Numbered from the stretch's first letter, positions 27,058 to 38,716 are shown. The stretch is DNA of 64,000 bases from Dolomedes plantarius (GCA_907164885.2 OU015497.1:68779480-68843479); one strand, 5' to 3'. A program made the numbers and translations. Notes: a model not told the origin generated them from the letters alone.

Positions 27058-27379
27058 GTCTTTATCAATAAGCAAATTTTGAGAGGGATATCTCTCAGTT
27101 AAAGACCGTGAATGGTCTTAGATTAGAAATTATGTTAATAAATTATTACTATTATTAACTAATTTCGCTTAAAAAGCCTTTTATCAACGAGTTTTCGACG
27201 AAAAGTTGTAAAAAATAATTTTCGCATTTATTCGCTCATATCGGCAAATTTGGCATCTACTTCGTAAATACGAAAATTATGTATCCTTAGATATAATTTA
27301 TTTCTTATGTTCATGTCATTAATACTATTATTATAATCACAAATTCTCTCTTTAAATGCGTGCTTCTTTTCTCTTTCAG
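27058..27379 (+). other. intron or 5' flank next to the first visible dpr exon
   Basis: Non-coding; it ends in a pyrimidine-rich acceptor TTTTCTCTTTCAG at 27367-27379. Confidence 0.6.
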
Positions 27380-27636
27380 TTCTAGTAAGCCCAGATGGAA
27401 AAACCACCACTGGCCCTCCAAGCCCAGAGAGCAGCACCGCTGGAATTCGGCACCGCTCTCTCCATGACGCCCCAAGTTATGTTCCCCCAGAAGACTTTAT
27501 CGATCCCGATTCTACAACGGGAGACACTAATCGAGTCTTTCCAACGTTCGACGAGAGCACCCCACGTAACGTCACAACCCAGCTCGGACAGACAGCATAT
27601 TTGCACTGTATCGTGAATAACCTCGGGGATAAAACA
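27380..27636 (+). CDS. dpr-like: dpr-family Ig-domain protein, exon with linker and first half of V-set Ig domain
   Basis: The exon is bounded by acceptor TTCTCTTTCAG (ends 27379) and donor GTAAGC (27637). The open frame starts with two bases of a split codon (phase 1), then LVSPDGKTTTGPPS. The first ~50 codons are a Pro/Ser/Thr-rich linker; then come VFPTFDESTPRNVTTQLGQT and AYLHCIVNNLGDKT. Visible features are an N-glycosylation site (NVT), the B-strand Cys of the Ig fold (LHC), and the N-L-G-D-K-T loop typical of dpr proteins. The exon ends exactly between Thr and the Val that opens exon 63398. Dpr proteins are neuronal cell-surface Ig proteins that bind DIP partners in synaptic matching (family knowledge). 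No signal peptide or start codon is here, so exons lie upstream. The frame from the ATG at 27395 is a shadow. Family assignment is strong; the paralogue is not assigned. Confidence 0.93.
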
Positions 27637-29147
27637 GTAAGCGGAAAGCTTTTATATTAGAAACTCATCGCACTCTTTGAGTGAGAAACTGACATGCTTT
27701 TCAATATAAAATTGCTTTATCGGCATTTTGTACGCATCGTAAATTCGATGTTTTTGAAATTACCGAATTTATCTGAGAGCTTTAAAATAAATGGAGATAA
27801 ATAACAGCTAAACTATTTTGCTTTTAAATAGGTTGAGGAAAATGTAATTAAGGATCACATGCACATGAGCTAACATTTTGTACATTTCTTACATTCAATA
27901 TTTTGAAATCGAATTTATTGTTGAGCTTTTAAAAAGAGTAAATAAAAATACAAGTAAAATATTTTACTTTTAAATAGGGTGATGAAAATTTAATTAAGAA
28001 TCACATGCACATGAGCTAACGTTTTCTACACTTCTTATATTCAATATTTTGAAATGATCGACTTTATTGCTGAGCTCTAAAAAAAGTAACTAATTAACCC
28101 CGAAAATATTTTATTTTTAAATAGGGCGAGAGAAATGTAATTAAGGATTACATGCACATAAGCTAACATTTTGTATACTTCTTATTTTCAATATTTTGAA
28201 ATTATCGAATTTAATGCTGAGCTTTTAAAAAAGGAAATAGTTAACCCCAAAATATTTAAGTTGTAAATAGGGTGAGAAAAATCTAATCAAGGATTACATG
28301 TATATGAGCTAACATTTTGTGCATTTCTTACACTCAATATTTTGAAATCGAATTTATTGCTGAGCTTTTAAAAAAAGTAAATAAAAAAACAACTAAAATA
28401 TTTTACTTTTAAATAGGGTGAGTAAAATTTAATTAAGAATCACATACACATGAGCTAACATTTCTACACTTCTTATATTCAATATTTTGAAATGATCGAA
28501 TTTATTGCTGAGCTTTAAAAAAAGTAACTAAGTAACCCCGAAAATATTTTATTTTTAAATAGGGTGAGAGAAATGTAATTAAGGATTACATGTATATGAC
28601 CAAACACTTTGTACAGTTCTCATATTCAGTGTTTTGAAATTACCAAATTTATTTGTGATTTTCACAAAAAGCAAATAAGGGACTGCCAAAATATTTTATT
28701 TTTAAATAGTGTGAGAAAATTGTAATAATGGATTACATGCACACGAGTTAACATTTTGTACATTTCTTATAATCAATGTTTTGAAGTTACCGAATTTATT
28801 TGTGAGATTTAAATATATGTTAATAAATAAACGACAAATATTTTACTTTTCAATAGGGTGGTAAAAAAGTAATTAATGTTTCCTTGCCCATGACTCGACA
28901 TTTTGTACTTTTCTTTCGTTCATTGTGTTGAAATAACCGAATTTATTTGAGAGCTATAGATAGAAAAATAAATGAATGCCAAAATATTTTATCTTTAAAC
29001 AGGGTAAGAAACATAAAATTAGGGATTATACGCACATGAGTTAACATTTTGTACACTTCTTATAATCAATGTTTTACATTATAGAATTAATTTTAAAGCT
29101 TCCGAACTGTTTTACTTTTAAATAGGGTGACAAAAACGTTTCTAATA

Positions 29148-30475
29148 CACTAGTTATCAAAAATTAAGGAAAATTCACAAAAAGAGGGATAACACGTCAA
29201 AACTAGGTCAATCTGTTTAAAATTTGAATATGTTGTTAAGTAAAAGGTGCTGAACAATACTAAATTATGCAAAATAGTGGTGTTGCAGTCGGAATACGTC
29301 ATTTGCCAGGAGCATAAAAGTGCATATATCAGAACAAGGTGGTAATTGTCGCTGCGAGGCTTAGATTAGACATCTGGCAAGCCAAATTGTAACAATTACC
29401 TCCAGGCATCATTCGACCGAAGAACTGCGATGGCGAGCTCTTGGGAGACTAGAGGCAGGACTAAGTCAGACAGAAGTAGCTAGATGGCTAAATGTGAGTC
29501 CGTCTGTGATTCATAGACTTTGGCAACAATTTCTAACCACGAAATCGGCATCCAGGAGGTTCAGCCAAGGACGGACATACGCTACGACGAGGTGACAAGC
29601 CATTTTTTCGAGGTGACAAGCCATTTGCGCCCCGCTCACGTCCCGCCATGGGCGGGAACGTTTGCAGTGGGCACGTCAACATGTCCACTGGACTCGTGGT
29701 CAATGGAAGGCTGTTCTCTTTACGGATGAGTCCAGGTTTAGCCACCAAAGTGATAGTAGACGTATTTTGAATTGAAGAGAACATGGAACTCGTTTTCATT
29801 GATCACACATCCGTGAAAGAGATGCATACGGAGCAGGCAGTGTCTGTGCTTTAGGCGGTATCTCTTTGGGTGGACGCACAGACCTCCATGCCTTTCCCCG
29901 TAGAAATGTGAATGCTCACGCCTACTGAGATGGCATCCTTGATGCTTATGGGCGCCCTTATGCCGGGGCAATAGGTGATGATTTCGTGCTACAGGACGAT
30001 AACGCGAGACGACATAGGGTTCGATCAATGCAGTGCACGTAGTGGCCAACTCGATCACCTGAATCCTATCGAGCATGTTCGGGACGATTTAGGACGACGT
30101 ATAGCTGCTCTCAATCCTCCTAGGACCCTAGCCATGTTTTCAACTGTATTTCATGACCAATAGCTCTCACTTACTACCGAACTCATAGACCGCATAATTG
30201 ACAGCATCACACATCGCTGTATGTGCTGTATGGCTTCTCGAGGGGATCATACGACATATTAAAGGTACTTTTCCTATACCAAACTGACACATCCGATTTA
30301 TTCATTGTAGACATATGCTAGTTTCTATAACACCATAATTGTCTGGCGGTTTCTATTTATGCGATATTATACCTACCTATGTTGTATACAGTGTATAAGT
30401 TTCATTAAATTCTACGCGTACTTTTATGAGTAATCGCTATTTTTGTGACTTTTCCTTAATTTTTTATAACCAGTG
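29148..30475 (+). mobile_element. Tc1-like transposon inserted in the 146-bp array
   Basis: Termini CACTAGTTATCAAAAATTAA (from 29148) and, on the complement from 30475, CACTGGTTATAAAAAATTAA continue with GGAAAA on both sides. TA flanks both ends (29146-29147, 30476-30477). Length is 1,328 bp. It is more GC-rich than its surroundings. Confidence 0.95.
29407..30165 (+). pseudogene. Tc1-like transposase, internally deleted and with stops
   Basis: The recognisable string runs HHSTEELRWRALGRLEAGLS, QTEVARWLNVSPSVIHRLW (paired-type helix-turn-helix) and SRRFSQGRTYATTR. A central segment is missing and a GAGGTGACAAGCCATTT block is duplicated (29587-29630). It continues LTSRHGRERLQWARQHVHW and WKAVLFTDESRFSHQSDSRR with the first catalytic Asp. 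Later come GAIGDDFVLQDDNARRHR (second Asp) and, in another frame, LDHLNPIEHVRDDLGRRIAA with the last Glu. Multiple stops (for example after ILN and AHAY) break it. It belongs to the Tcb-like Tc1 group and is inactive. Confidence 0.9.
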
Positions 30476-30660
30476 TAGTTACATGAATACGATCTAACAT
30501 TTGTATGCTTTTATGCTCTGTGTTTTGAAATTGCCTAATTTACATGAGAACTTTGAATAAAAGTAAATAAATAAAACTCAAAATATTTTACTTTAAAACT
30601 GGGTCAGAAACATATAATTAACAATAACATGCATATGATCTCACAAACGAGTACATATTT

Positions 30661-33600
30661 ATAAAAACTATATATTTTAGCATCTCGAATATGTCTGTAA
30701 TTAATGTTATTAAACTATACTCGAATTTTCGTGAAGGATTGCATGAAAATAAGCCACGTTTTACGATTTAGCAAATGTGTCGGCCTAATTAAGAATAAGT
30801 AGTGAAAAATATCTTGAATGAGTTTAATTGGCAATGGATATATATTATTCACGACGTTTTACAGAATTTAATTACCTAACAGACTAATTTACTAAACTGT
30901 TAGTAAAAGTCTTTATTTTACGGATTGCTTTTATTATTTTAAACAATTTATTATGCACCAATTAACAAAAATAGAAGCTGAAAAAATAAATATGACTTTT
31001 AATTATCTTATAAGAATCTTTCAAATATAATTAGACAAATCCTATTAATGTTTTATTTATTTTACTCGAAAAGCTAGCTATAGGCATGGGAAGAATGTAT
31101 ACATATAAAAATGAAAATGTGTAATATTTGCATTGTATAATGACTCATGGGTTTGTAAATTATAAAATTTTTTAAATTCTTATCTAAACTATAGAAAAAA
31201 TGTACGTAATTGGTTAATAAAAAGTAAGACTAATTGATTTTCTATTAGCATTAAAATGATTAATGACATGATGCATATATTGTTATTTGTACAATAAATT
31301 GTCCTAAATTAAAAAAAAAATATTTTCGCTTTTAAACTGAATTACATTGGAAGTTTTTCTATTTCTCATAATACTTACAATAAAATTTAAACTGACAGAT
31401 CTGCCCCTTTTTTTCTATTAGAGAAGAAGTTTAATTATGTTTTAGTATTTATCATTAATACTACACGTGTTTCTACACGTTTACTACACGTTTGTTGTTT
31501 TCTCTATGCTTCACTTCGGGTTTCTATTTTTGTTTGTTACAACGTTTTTCTCTTCCCAGTACCTGTGTTTAGAAATTCCCAAATATTATGATTTTTTAAT
31601 TTTTTTTTTGTGTGTACGTGCTTCGAAATTTTATTTCGAATGAAAACACATTTCAATGATTTCCCAAGATGATTAAAAATAATATCAAAATGGTAAATAT
31701 ATGTAATATAGTAACTAACTTCTTATTAAATTTAGAATATTTAGGTAATTTTTTCTCGTTTGCAAAAAAAAAAACGTAACTATAAATTAACCCCAATTTA
31801 TAGTAAAATTTGAGCTTGAAGTATCATGATCAAAGTAATATACAAAGATATTTGAATGTAACTATAACCCAATTTTAGAAAAAAAATAATTAAATGCTTC
31901 TGATATGAAAGTTCAAAATAAACCCTAAAAGATACTTGCAGAGTTAAAATTAGTATTTAATGAAACGACAAAAAGAAATTACAGCCTAATGCTACATGTG
32001 CACCCTTGCTCTAAAAAATCAATTTTCAACCGATGAAACAGCCATTAAAAGTTTTTACCAAAACTTTCAAGGATATGCATAAATAAGTAAAATTTGAGAA
32101 TAACTAGCTAAAATTAAAATCACAGCGAGACATAACTTTTACATCAATGTATTTTATACCTCCTTTACAAGAACAAGTGACAAATTAAATTGACAATAAA
32201 TTAATAAAGAATAATGAACCGTGTAAAACTCATTATTTTAAATTCAACACTAGTCAATTCATTTCAATTGATGTATTGTCTATCACGGAGCAATTATATG
32301 CTAATATTCGTCACTCATAATGACAATTTTCGATTATATTATCTAATTTCTGTTTGAGTATTGATATACACTAGTTTCAGATTTATACATATAATCTGTT
32401 AACCATTCAACAAAGTACTGCACGATTTTTTCATCCGGTTTCTATGAAAAAAATGTAGAAAAAATATAACGAAATAAGTCCACCAAATCTCTCACATAAA
32501 TTAACTCCCATCATTAAATTATCAAACATCATAAATTTTAATTAGACATTAAGCCTTCTTGACGCCGCTTTCCTGCCAAATGGCGTGAAGCACACTTGAT
32601 AAATTTTTATATCGTGCGTTGAACAACGTTTGTGTATTCCATAATCATCAGAAAAATAAGTCACACAGGCTCTCGACTTGAGTGAAACATTAAACCCATA
32701 AAAGGACCGTGAAACAGGCTCTCGGTTAAATAAGGCGTAGCAACCACCCATTTTTAATGCTCGCGCTGTACAGTTTTGTGTGAATTTGAAACACCTGTGT
32801 TGTTTTAATGAAGCACTCGCTATTTTCACTGGCGCTGTACGTTATTAGCAAAATGAGTTGGAAAAATGCGGACGATGTTTACCCCTCTGTTAAAATGATA
32901 ATTAGCGAGTTATACCCTTGTTTCTGACACATACAGCTTTCTTTTTACCTCGGCCAAGCAGGTGTGAAAATGAGCAAGAAATTAAAATTATCGGATAAAC
33001 AACATATTTAAGCACCATTTTTATGATGTTTTTTGGGATAAAAATGAACACTAATCATTTATTTTTCGTGTTTAATTACAACTGATGGCTTGGCATATTT
33101 TGGGAGGAATTAATTAATCTTGTAGTTCGCAATATTTTTTGTATCTTTTGTGCACTCACTGACTTTCATTTTTTTAAAAACATATTTTTACATTTTATGT
33201 TTATTGTAATTAGCGATGATTCGTGCCTGTTTTTAGTGACAGGGTCTATAAATATGCTGATTATAGTAAGTAAATGATAGAAACAGGGATTTATAATTTC
33301 ATATGTATTAGATAAGTGGCTAGCTTTTGTCTGCAAAATATGTGACTTACAGAAATTTAAATGACGTTAACACTTCGTTTTTCTAATTTAGAATTTTTAA
33401 TTACACTGGGGCTAAAAAAAGGTTATTGGTATTTGTTTATAGAGAAAGTTAATATAGATTGCATTTCGTATATTCTTATGGTTAAATATCAAAAGCATGC
33501 AGCGGGAAAAATACCTTTAAACAGAACCTTTGCAGAAACCTTTGCAGAAATTATCTCCATTCATTTTAGAAAAGATTTGATTATTTTTTGTTAAAATATA

Positions 33601-34924
33601 AGAGTTATAATACGCACTTTTAGGTCTGAAAATATTTTCGAAATATTTTTAGGTTCTTACAATAAATCACAGACGGAATAACAAGAAATTAAGAGGGATT
33701 TTGTTAATTAATTGTTTTACCATCACCATTAGTATTTGCTATACCTTATTGGAACTAAAAAATTTTTTCTTTTTACCTCACAGTTTTGTCTTGATATAAA
33801 ATATTGAGCTTGGTAACTTTCAATTAATATGATTTGAATGTTTTCGTTTCCATAATTTAGAAACATGAATCTGTGGTGGACTATCCGTAGAATGAATTTT
33901 TAAACCTCAAAATATTATAAATATATTCTCAATTTAATGACCTCAAACTTTACAGGTATATATCTAGTAAAACTGGAAAAACTAGCTACAGAACAGCTAA
34001 CAAATACACTACATTTTACGTTCAACTAAAAGTAACATCACCATTTTCTTTTGAGATGTAGAAAGGCTGATGCCAGTTTTTCACAGTGTTTCCCAAACAG
34101 CATATTTAAAAACGCAAGGAAATGTTAAATCCGGGCAAGTATTCTCATTGAATAAGAGCTAAATATCTAAATTTGCTTTTACAAAGAATGCTTTTACAAA
34201 GAATCATGAAAACACATATAATTTTTGTAAAATTTTCATAGCAATTTAAAATAGAGGAAATATTTTATAAATTTTCAGTACTATTTAGTGCTTACTGCAG
34301 AGACCTCCCAAACCATTCAACTTAATATATTTTTATTTCGTTTATACTATATTCGATTGTAACACACACCTATGTTGTGAACTAAAAGTTTTGTAATAGT
34401 TACAAAAATCACTGACATATACTAAATAAAGTGAAAAAACATTGATTTAAAAAAAATATCCTTTTACAAGTACCTGTTAAATTATTAAATTAACACATAA
34501 AACTTAACTTTTCGTTTAAAACATAGTTAATAATATGTAAAACACTTTCGCAGAATTTTATTTAAATGCATTGAAAGTTTTTTAAATTATTAGCTTTCTC
34601 GTTTACTAAAGTAACTAAGAAATAAGTTTTCTAGAAAATACATTTAAATATGTAACTCCCTGGTTTAATATCGCTTTCGGTTTATTATATTGGCCATAAG
34701 TTGTCATCCATTGATCGTACGAATAAAAGTAAGGCAGTTTTAGAACAGTAAAAGATTGCTCTTTAAAACAGAGGAATAAAATAAAATCGGAATTTTGCAC
34801 TAAAACAGCCATTTCAAGGTATGCAGATTCCTCAATGGTCAGAATTTTGAAATAAAAATATAAATATACAGCTTAAAGTTAGCCACGGAAATGGATTTCG
34901 CCCTTGTAATTTGCTCCTCAACAA

Positions 34925-34927
<3 letters not shown>
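30661..34927 (+). other. intronic, AT-rich, no gene recognised
   Basis: No transposon or RNA recognised. A less AT-rich stretch at about 32545-32835 contains a 95-codon minus-strand frame without family signature; it could be an exon-free regulatory element or an old repeat. The frame at 33361-33594 is unsupported. Confidence 0.4.

Positions 34928-35018
<91 letters not shown>
34928..35018. repeat. (TA)n microsatellite bordering a Tc element
   Basis: About 45 TA units ending at the left terminus of the next element. Confidence 0.97.
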
Positions 35019-35019
<1 letters not shown>

Positions 35020-35020
<1 letters not shown>

Positions 35021-36548
35021 TGTGTTGGAAATTTATTTATGAAATCACGGTTTTTTAACAAAAACGTTTTTAATATTCACTAAAAATGAGTGAAATTTCA
35101 TATGTTATACACACTATGTATAACAAAAGAGTTACAAAAATAAAATTTCATACATAATAATAAACAAAAACATAAGGTCAAAAATTAGATTTTCGTAACA
35201 TACAAACATGGAAATTGATTTATGAAATATCCCATTTCATTGACATTAATAGATAGTGATGCCACCTTAATTCATTAAAGTCTTTTATTCTAGATGGCAT
35301 TGAAAAAACAAGATTTTGAATGTACTTGTGATCAATTAGTTCCCAGTTATGACAGATTGAAGCTTTCAATTCTACAAGTGATGTGTACTGCATCCCATCT
35401 GCATAAACCATTCGAACAAGCTGTCCCCAAACGTTTTTTATGGGTTTCATGATATAAAAGAACAATATTCTGTTCGTCAAACCAATCTTTCATTGCTTTT
35501 GAAGTGTGAATACTTGCATTGTATTGCATGAAGATGTAATCTAAACTATAATATTGCCATGCAAACGGAAGAAGGGAATTTTCTAAAACTAAGCTGTAAT
35601 CATATGAATTCTGGCGGCCATTTATAAATACAATTTCACTTCTGCCATTATAAGCAATCGCTGCCCAAACCTTCAAACTTCCACCACCAAAATTTCTGCT
35701 GAATGTAGATTTTGGTTCTTTTCGGAGATCTCTCCAATAATACCTCAAACCATCGGGGCCATCCAAATTAAATTTGTTTTCATCGGAGAAAATGACTTTC
35801 TTTCAATTGTCGCCCATTGTCATATACTTCTCACAAAACTGAAAACGTATCTGCTTGTGACGCAGAAGTATTTTTCTAGACTTCATCTTCGACCATCTCA
35901 AGCTCCATGAAGAATGTAAAATTTGCCTAACTCTTCTAGAAATAACAGGAAGGGATATATCTGAACAAATCTGCTTTGAATTGTGGCCGGTTTTTGATAG
36001 AAGCTGAAGAATCCCCCCTTTCTCCATCTCAGTTAAACGTAGATTACCTTTTTTGTTAAAATTTTTGCCATAATTTGCTGAATCTTTTCTATAGTTATAT
36101 CTCACACCAACTGGTCTGTTAATTAATTTACTAATTTCCGGAACAGATTTTCCACATTCTAGATATGCATAGATTTTGGATCTTTCGTCCACAGACAACA
36201 CCTTTCGTTTACCCATCGTGAAAAGTATAACTGAAACATTACTCCCAATATATAACGCTTTTTATGTATTTTGCGAATGTCACGTTAATTGGTTTTATGC
36301 AAATTTTTGTCACATTACTTCACAGTAGCCAATGAAATGTGACATTTCATAAATCAATTTCCATGTTTGTATGTTACGAAAGTCGAAGTTTTACCTTATG
36401 TTTTTGTTTATCATTATGTATGAAATTTCATTTTTGTAAATCATTTGTTATACATAGAATGCATAATGTATGAAATTTCATTCCTTTTTAATGAATATGA
36501 AAGAAGTTTTTGTTAAAAAGCCATGTTTTCATAAATCAATTTCCAACT
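35020..36548 (-). mobile_element. Tc3-like transposon with IR/DR termini
   Basis: Inverted repeats of about 200 bp lie at both ends. Within each, the 20-bp direct repeat TGGAAATTGATTTATGAAAT (or near variant) occurs twice: 35026-35045 and 35209-35228 on the left, and as its complement at 36344-36363 and 36526-36545 on the right. This outer/inner arrangement is the IR/DR architecture of some Tc1-like elements, where each copy is a transposase binding site. (TA)n tracts flank both sides. The transposase relic is on the minus strand. Confidence 0.9.
35220..36216 (-). pseudogene. Tc3-like transposase, frameshifted, second Asp lost
   Basis: Start MGKRKVLSVDERSKIYAYLE at 36216 leads into helix-turn-helix segments (CGKSVPEISKLINR). 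A stop after MTMGDN is followed in another frame by VIFSDENKFNLDGPDGLRYY (first Asp), SRNFGGGSLKVWAAIAYNGR and FMQYNASIHTSKAMKDWFDE. Family members have Q-D-N at the QYN position, so the second catalytic Asp is replaced by Tyr. The end, KPIKNVWGQLVRMVYADGMQ, is in a third frame; the SPDLNP block is damaged. The element is inactive. Confidence 0.9.

Positions 36549-36627
<79 letters not shown>
36549..36627. repeat. (TA)n spacer between two transposons
   Basis: About 37 TA units between the IR/DR element and the foldback mariner. Confidence 0.95.
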
Positions 36628-36628
<1 letters not shown>

Positions 36629-37331
36629 CCGGACATTTTTTTTATAAATAAGAAAAATATTACTCACCTTCAAGTAAATTTATCTCCTTCAAAATAATTG
36701 CCAAAGGAGTCTATACAATTTTTCCAACGTTTCTTTAAGTCATCGAAACACTGTTTATAGGCGTTCGAACAAACCATTCGCAAAATACGAGTAACATTTA
36801 ATTTAATATCCGAGACGTTTTCAAATATCTGTCCTTTCATGGCCATCTTAAGCTTCGGAGAAAGGAAAAAATCAGCTGGCGATAAGTCGGGAGAATATGG
36901 TTGGTGATTTATCACTGTAATTGAATTCAAGATATAGTTGTACAGAAATTTCTGTATGGGGTCTATCAAACAGTTCCTTCCTAACTAGCCTTATCCCGTT
37001 TCTTAATAGAAAAAAGCACCTCCTTGTAAAAATACTGTTTAATTGTTTGATTTTCAGGTACAATTTCGTGGTGAATAAATCCTTTGAAATAAAAAAATGC
37101 AAAATCCATGAAAGGACAGAGATTTGAAAACGTCTGGGATATTAAATCAAATGTTACGCGTATTTTGCGAACGGTTAGTTCCAACTCCTATAAACAGTGT
37201 TCCGATGACTTGTAGAAACGTTGGAAAAATTACATAGACTCCTTTGGCGATTATTTTGAGGAAGATAAAATTTAATTACGGTGAGTAATATTTTTCTTAT
37301 TTATAAAAAAATTGTCCGCTTACTTTATGGG
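36628..37331 (-). mobile_element. foldback mariner derivative with two 3' ends
   Basis: The left end CCGGACATTTTTTTTATAAA and the complement of the right end GCGGACAATTTTTTTATAAA are inverted. Similarity extends inward about 200 bp through the last coding segment, so 36628-36842 and about 37108-37322 form inverted arms. The right arm keeps a longer terminus (GGTGCACCCATAAAGTAA on the minus strand) that the left has lost. A relic of mariner transposase lies between. Confidence 0.85.
36660..37184 (-). pseudogene. mariner-like transposase, C-terminal half
   Basis: The minus strand reads MDFAFFYFKGFIHHEIVPEN and QTIKQYFYKEVL (the mariner block with F-D-x-K-G-I-V-H-x-E-F-V-P). In shifted frames it continues RPHTEISVQLYLEF, YSPDLSPADFFLSPKLKMAM and WKNCIDSFGNYFEGDKF. 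The Y-S-P-D-L-S-P-A-D-F-F motif carries the last catalytic Asp. The N-terminal half and the first Asp are absent. The final ~60 codons also appear inverted on the + strand (37108-37280: MKGQRFENVWDIKSNVTRIL). Confidence 0.88.
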
Positions 37332-37338
37332 TGCACCT

Positions 37339-37340
<2 letters not shown>

Positions 37341-37406
<66 letters not shown>
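37341..37406. repeat. (TA)n spacer between two transposons
   Basis: About 33 TA units, joining the foldback mariner to the next element. Confidence 0.95.
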
Positions 37407-37409
<3 letters not shown>

Positions 37410-37600
37410 GTACTTCGAGTTACGAGCTAAAAGTCGGGTTACGAGCAAGCTTCAGATATCCCACCGCTAGTTTGAGCAGCGAATGCCATGTTACGTGCTC
37501 ATCAAATGAGCACACAAGACGCATATATTATTTACAACCTTTATGTACAATTATTATACAATTGTATAAATATTATTCTGAGACAACTATCCAGTCTTAA

Positions 37601-38239
37601 GGGAACGGTGGACATTAAAATTTACTTTTTTTACTTTTCATCATAGAGATACGAAGTTTTGTACATATATACATTTCACTATAAATAAATGGTATACCTT
37701 AAAAGAAATTTCCAACCTCATTATAATTTTAAGATTTTTAAAAAAATTTGAAATTTATAAGCAAAATTTTAAAATGCTCCTTGCTACTTCATTTTTGAGA
37801 TATTTCCTCGATTTTGCATTTTAATCTCTTTAAATTGTATAACAAACAAATCTGGGTATCAATTATTAAATCTCATGAATAGTTAATTTTTGAGAGATTT
37901 TTTTCCGAATTCCATCCCGATTTTCATCAAAATTTTGCCTTTTAAAATGTTATAAATCAAATTTAATTACCTGAATGAAGGTGAATTGAAAAATGTATAC
38001 CCATCTTTTTTGTAAACAGCATCAATTTCATGAATTTCATCTTCCTCATCAATTTCATGAATTTTGAACAAAAATTAAGTAGCATGGAGTATTTTAAAAA
38101 TCTAATAAGCTTGAAAAATCTGTATTGAGAAAAACAGGCATAATTTATTACTACACTTACCCATTATAAATTACTTTGTAGAAGCTTTATAAATGATTTT
38201 TTACTTGAAAAAAATTATTTTGGTACTAATAATCTATAG

Positions 38240-38280
<41 letters not shown>

Positions 38281-38339
38281 ACAATAACACAATCAGTATT
38301 ACAATGTCGAGATTTGCTCAAATAAAGGTCCACCATCCC
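37601..38339. mobile_element. TTAA-flanked MITE of a second family
   Basis: TTAA (37597-37600) is followed by GGGAACGGTGGAC; the far end is GTCCACCATCCC followed by TTAA (38340-38343). The inverted ends match at 11 of 12-13 positions and the 739-bp interior is AT-rich, with a short (TA)n at 38242-38278. The terminal GGG/CCC and TTAA target are shared with the other TTAA MITE family, but the interior is different. Confidence 0.85.
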
Positions 38340-38651
38340 TTAAACTGAGAGATTTCCAATCAATAATTACCACCCGCGACAGCTTGCTTTGCTCAAACTT
38401 GAGTCGCCCTCTGAAACCGAACAGCGTCCAACCTCTCTGGCAGAGAGATAGCTTCAATTCCCAACCCCACACTGGAACTCCCGATGTAGTCTAGGTGATG
38501 GGATGACCTTGGTCCTAGGATCGCAAGCTCTCCCTCTTCTACGAATTCAGAGAAAACGTTCTTCGTATTCTCATGATGCATGCACACACAAGCGAAACTG
38601 AGAGCGCAGTGTGTAAGGGAAAGCAGTGATTTATTGGTCCCCTCGCCGTAT

Positions 38652-38716
38652 TCCCTTTGATGACTCTTCTCTGACCGCTCTCCGGAGTGGTCAGAGAAGA
38701 TGAATCATCAAAGGGA
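38652..38716. repeat. inverted repeat (hairpin)
   Basis: TCCCTTTGATGA...TCTCTGACC pairs with GGTCAGAGA...TCATCAAAGGGA: arms of about 27 bases with few mismatches around an 11-base loop. Confidence 0.85.

Larger units (their letters stand above)
27685..30660 (+). repeat. 146-147-bp tandem array starting beside the dpr exon donor
   Basis: The block AAATAGGGTGAG recurs with its first G at 27831, 27977, 28124, 28270, 28416, 28562, 28709, 28856, 29002, 29125 and 30601. Spacings are 146, 147, 146, 146, 146, 147, 147, 146 and 123; the last interval is 146 once the Tc1 insertion and its TA duplication are removed. A weaker unit is discernible back to about 27685, within 50 bp of the exon. Each unit also has 'GGATTACATGCACATGAG', 'CTAACATTTTGTA' and 'CAATATTTTGAAAT'. 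No coding content. Confidence 0.95.

Noticed and set aside
27382..27616. Open frames on both strands over the first dpr exon (for example from the ATG at 27395)
   Set aside because: They are shadows of the true frame, which runs from 27382 in a different phase between good splice sites and gives the dpr motif.
27831..29130. Repeated AAATAG|GGTGAG in each 146-bp unit as serial splice or ratchet sites
   Set aside because: The extra G breaks the AG|GT form, and the tract before it is A-rich; the motif is more simply part of the repeat unit.
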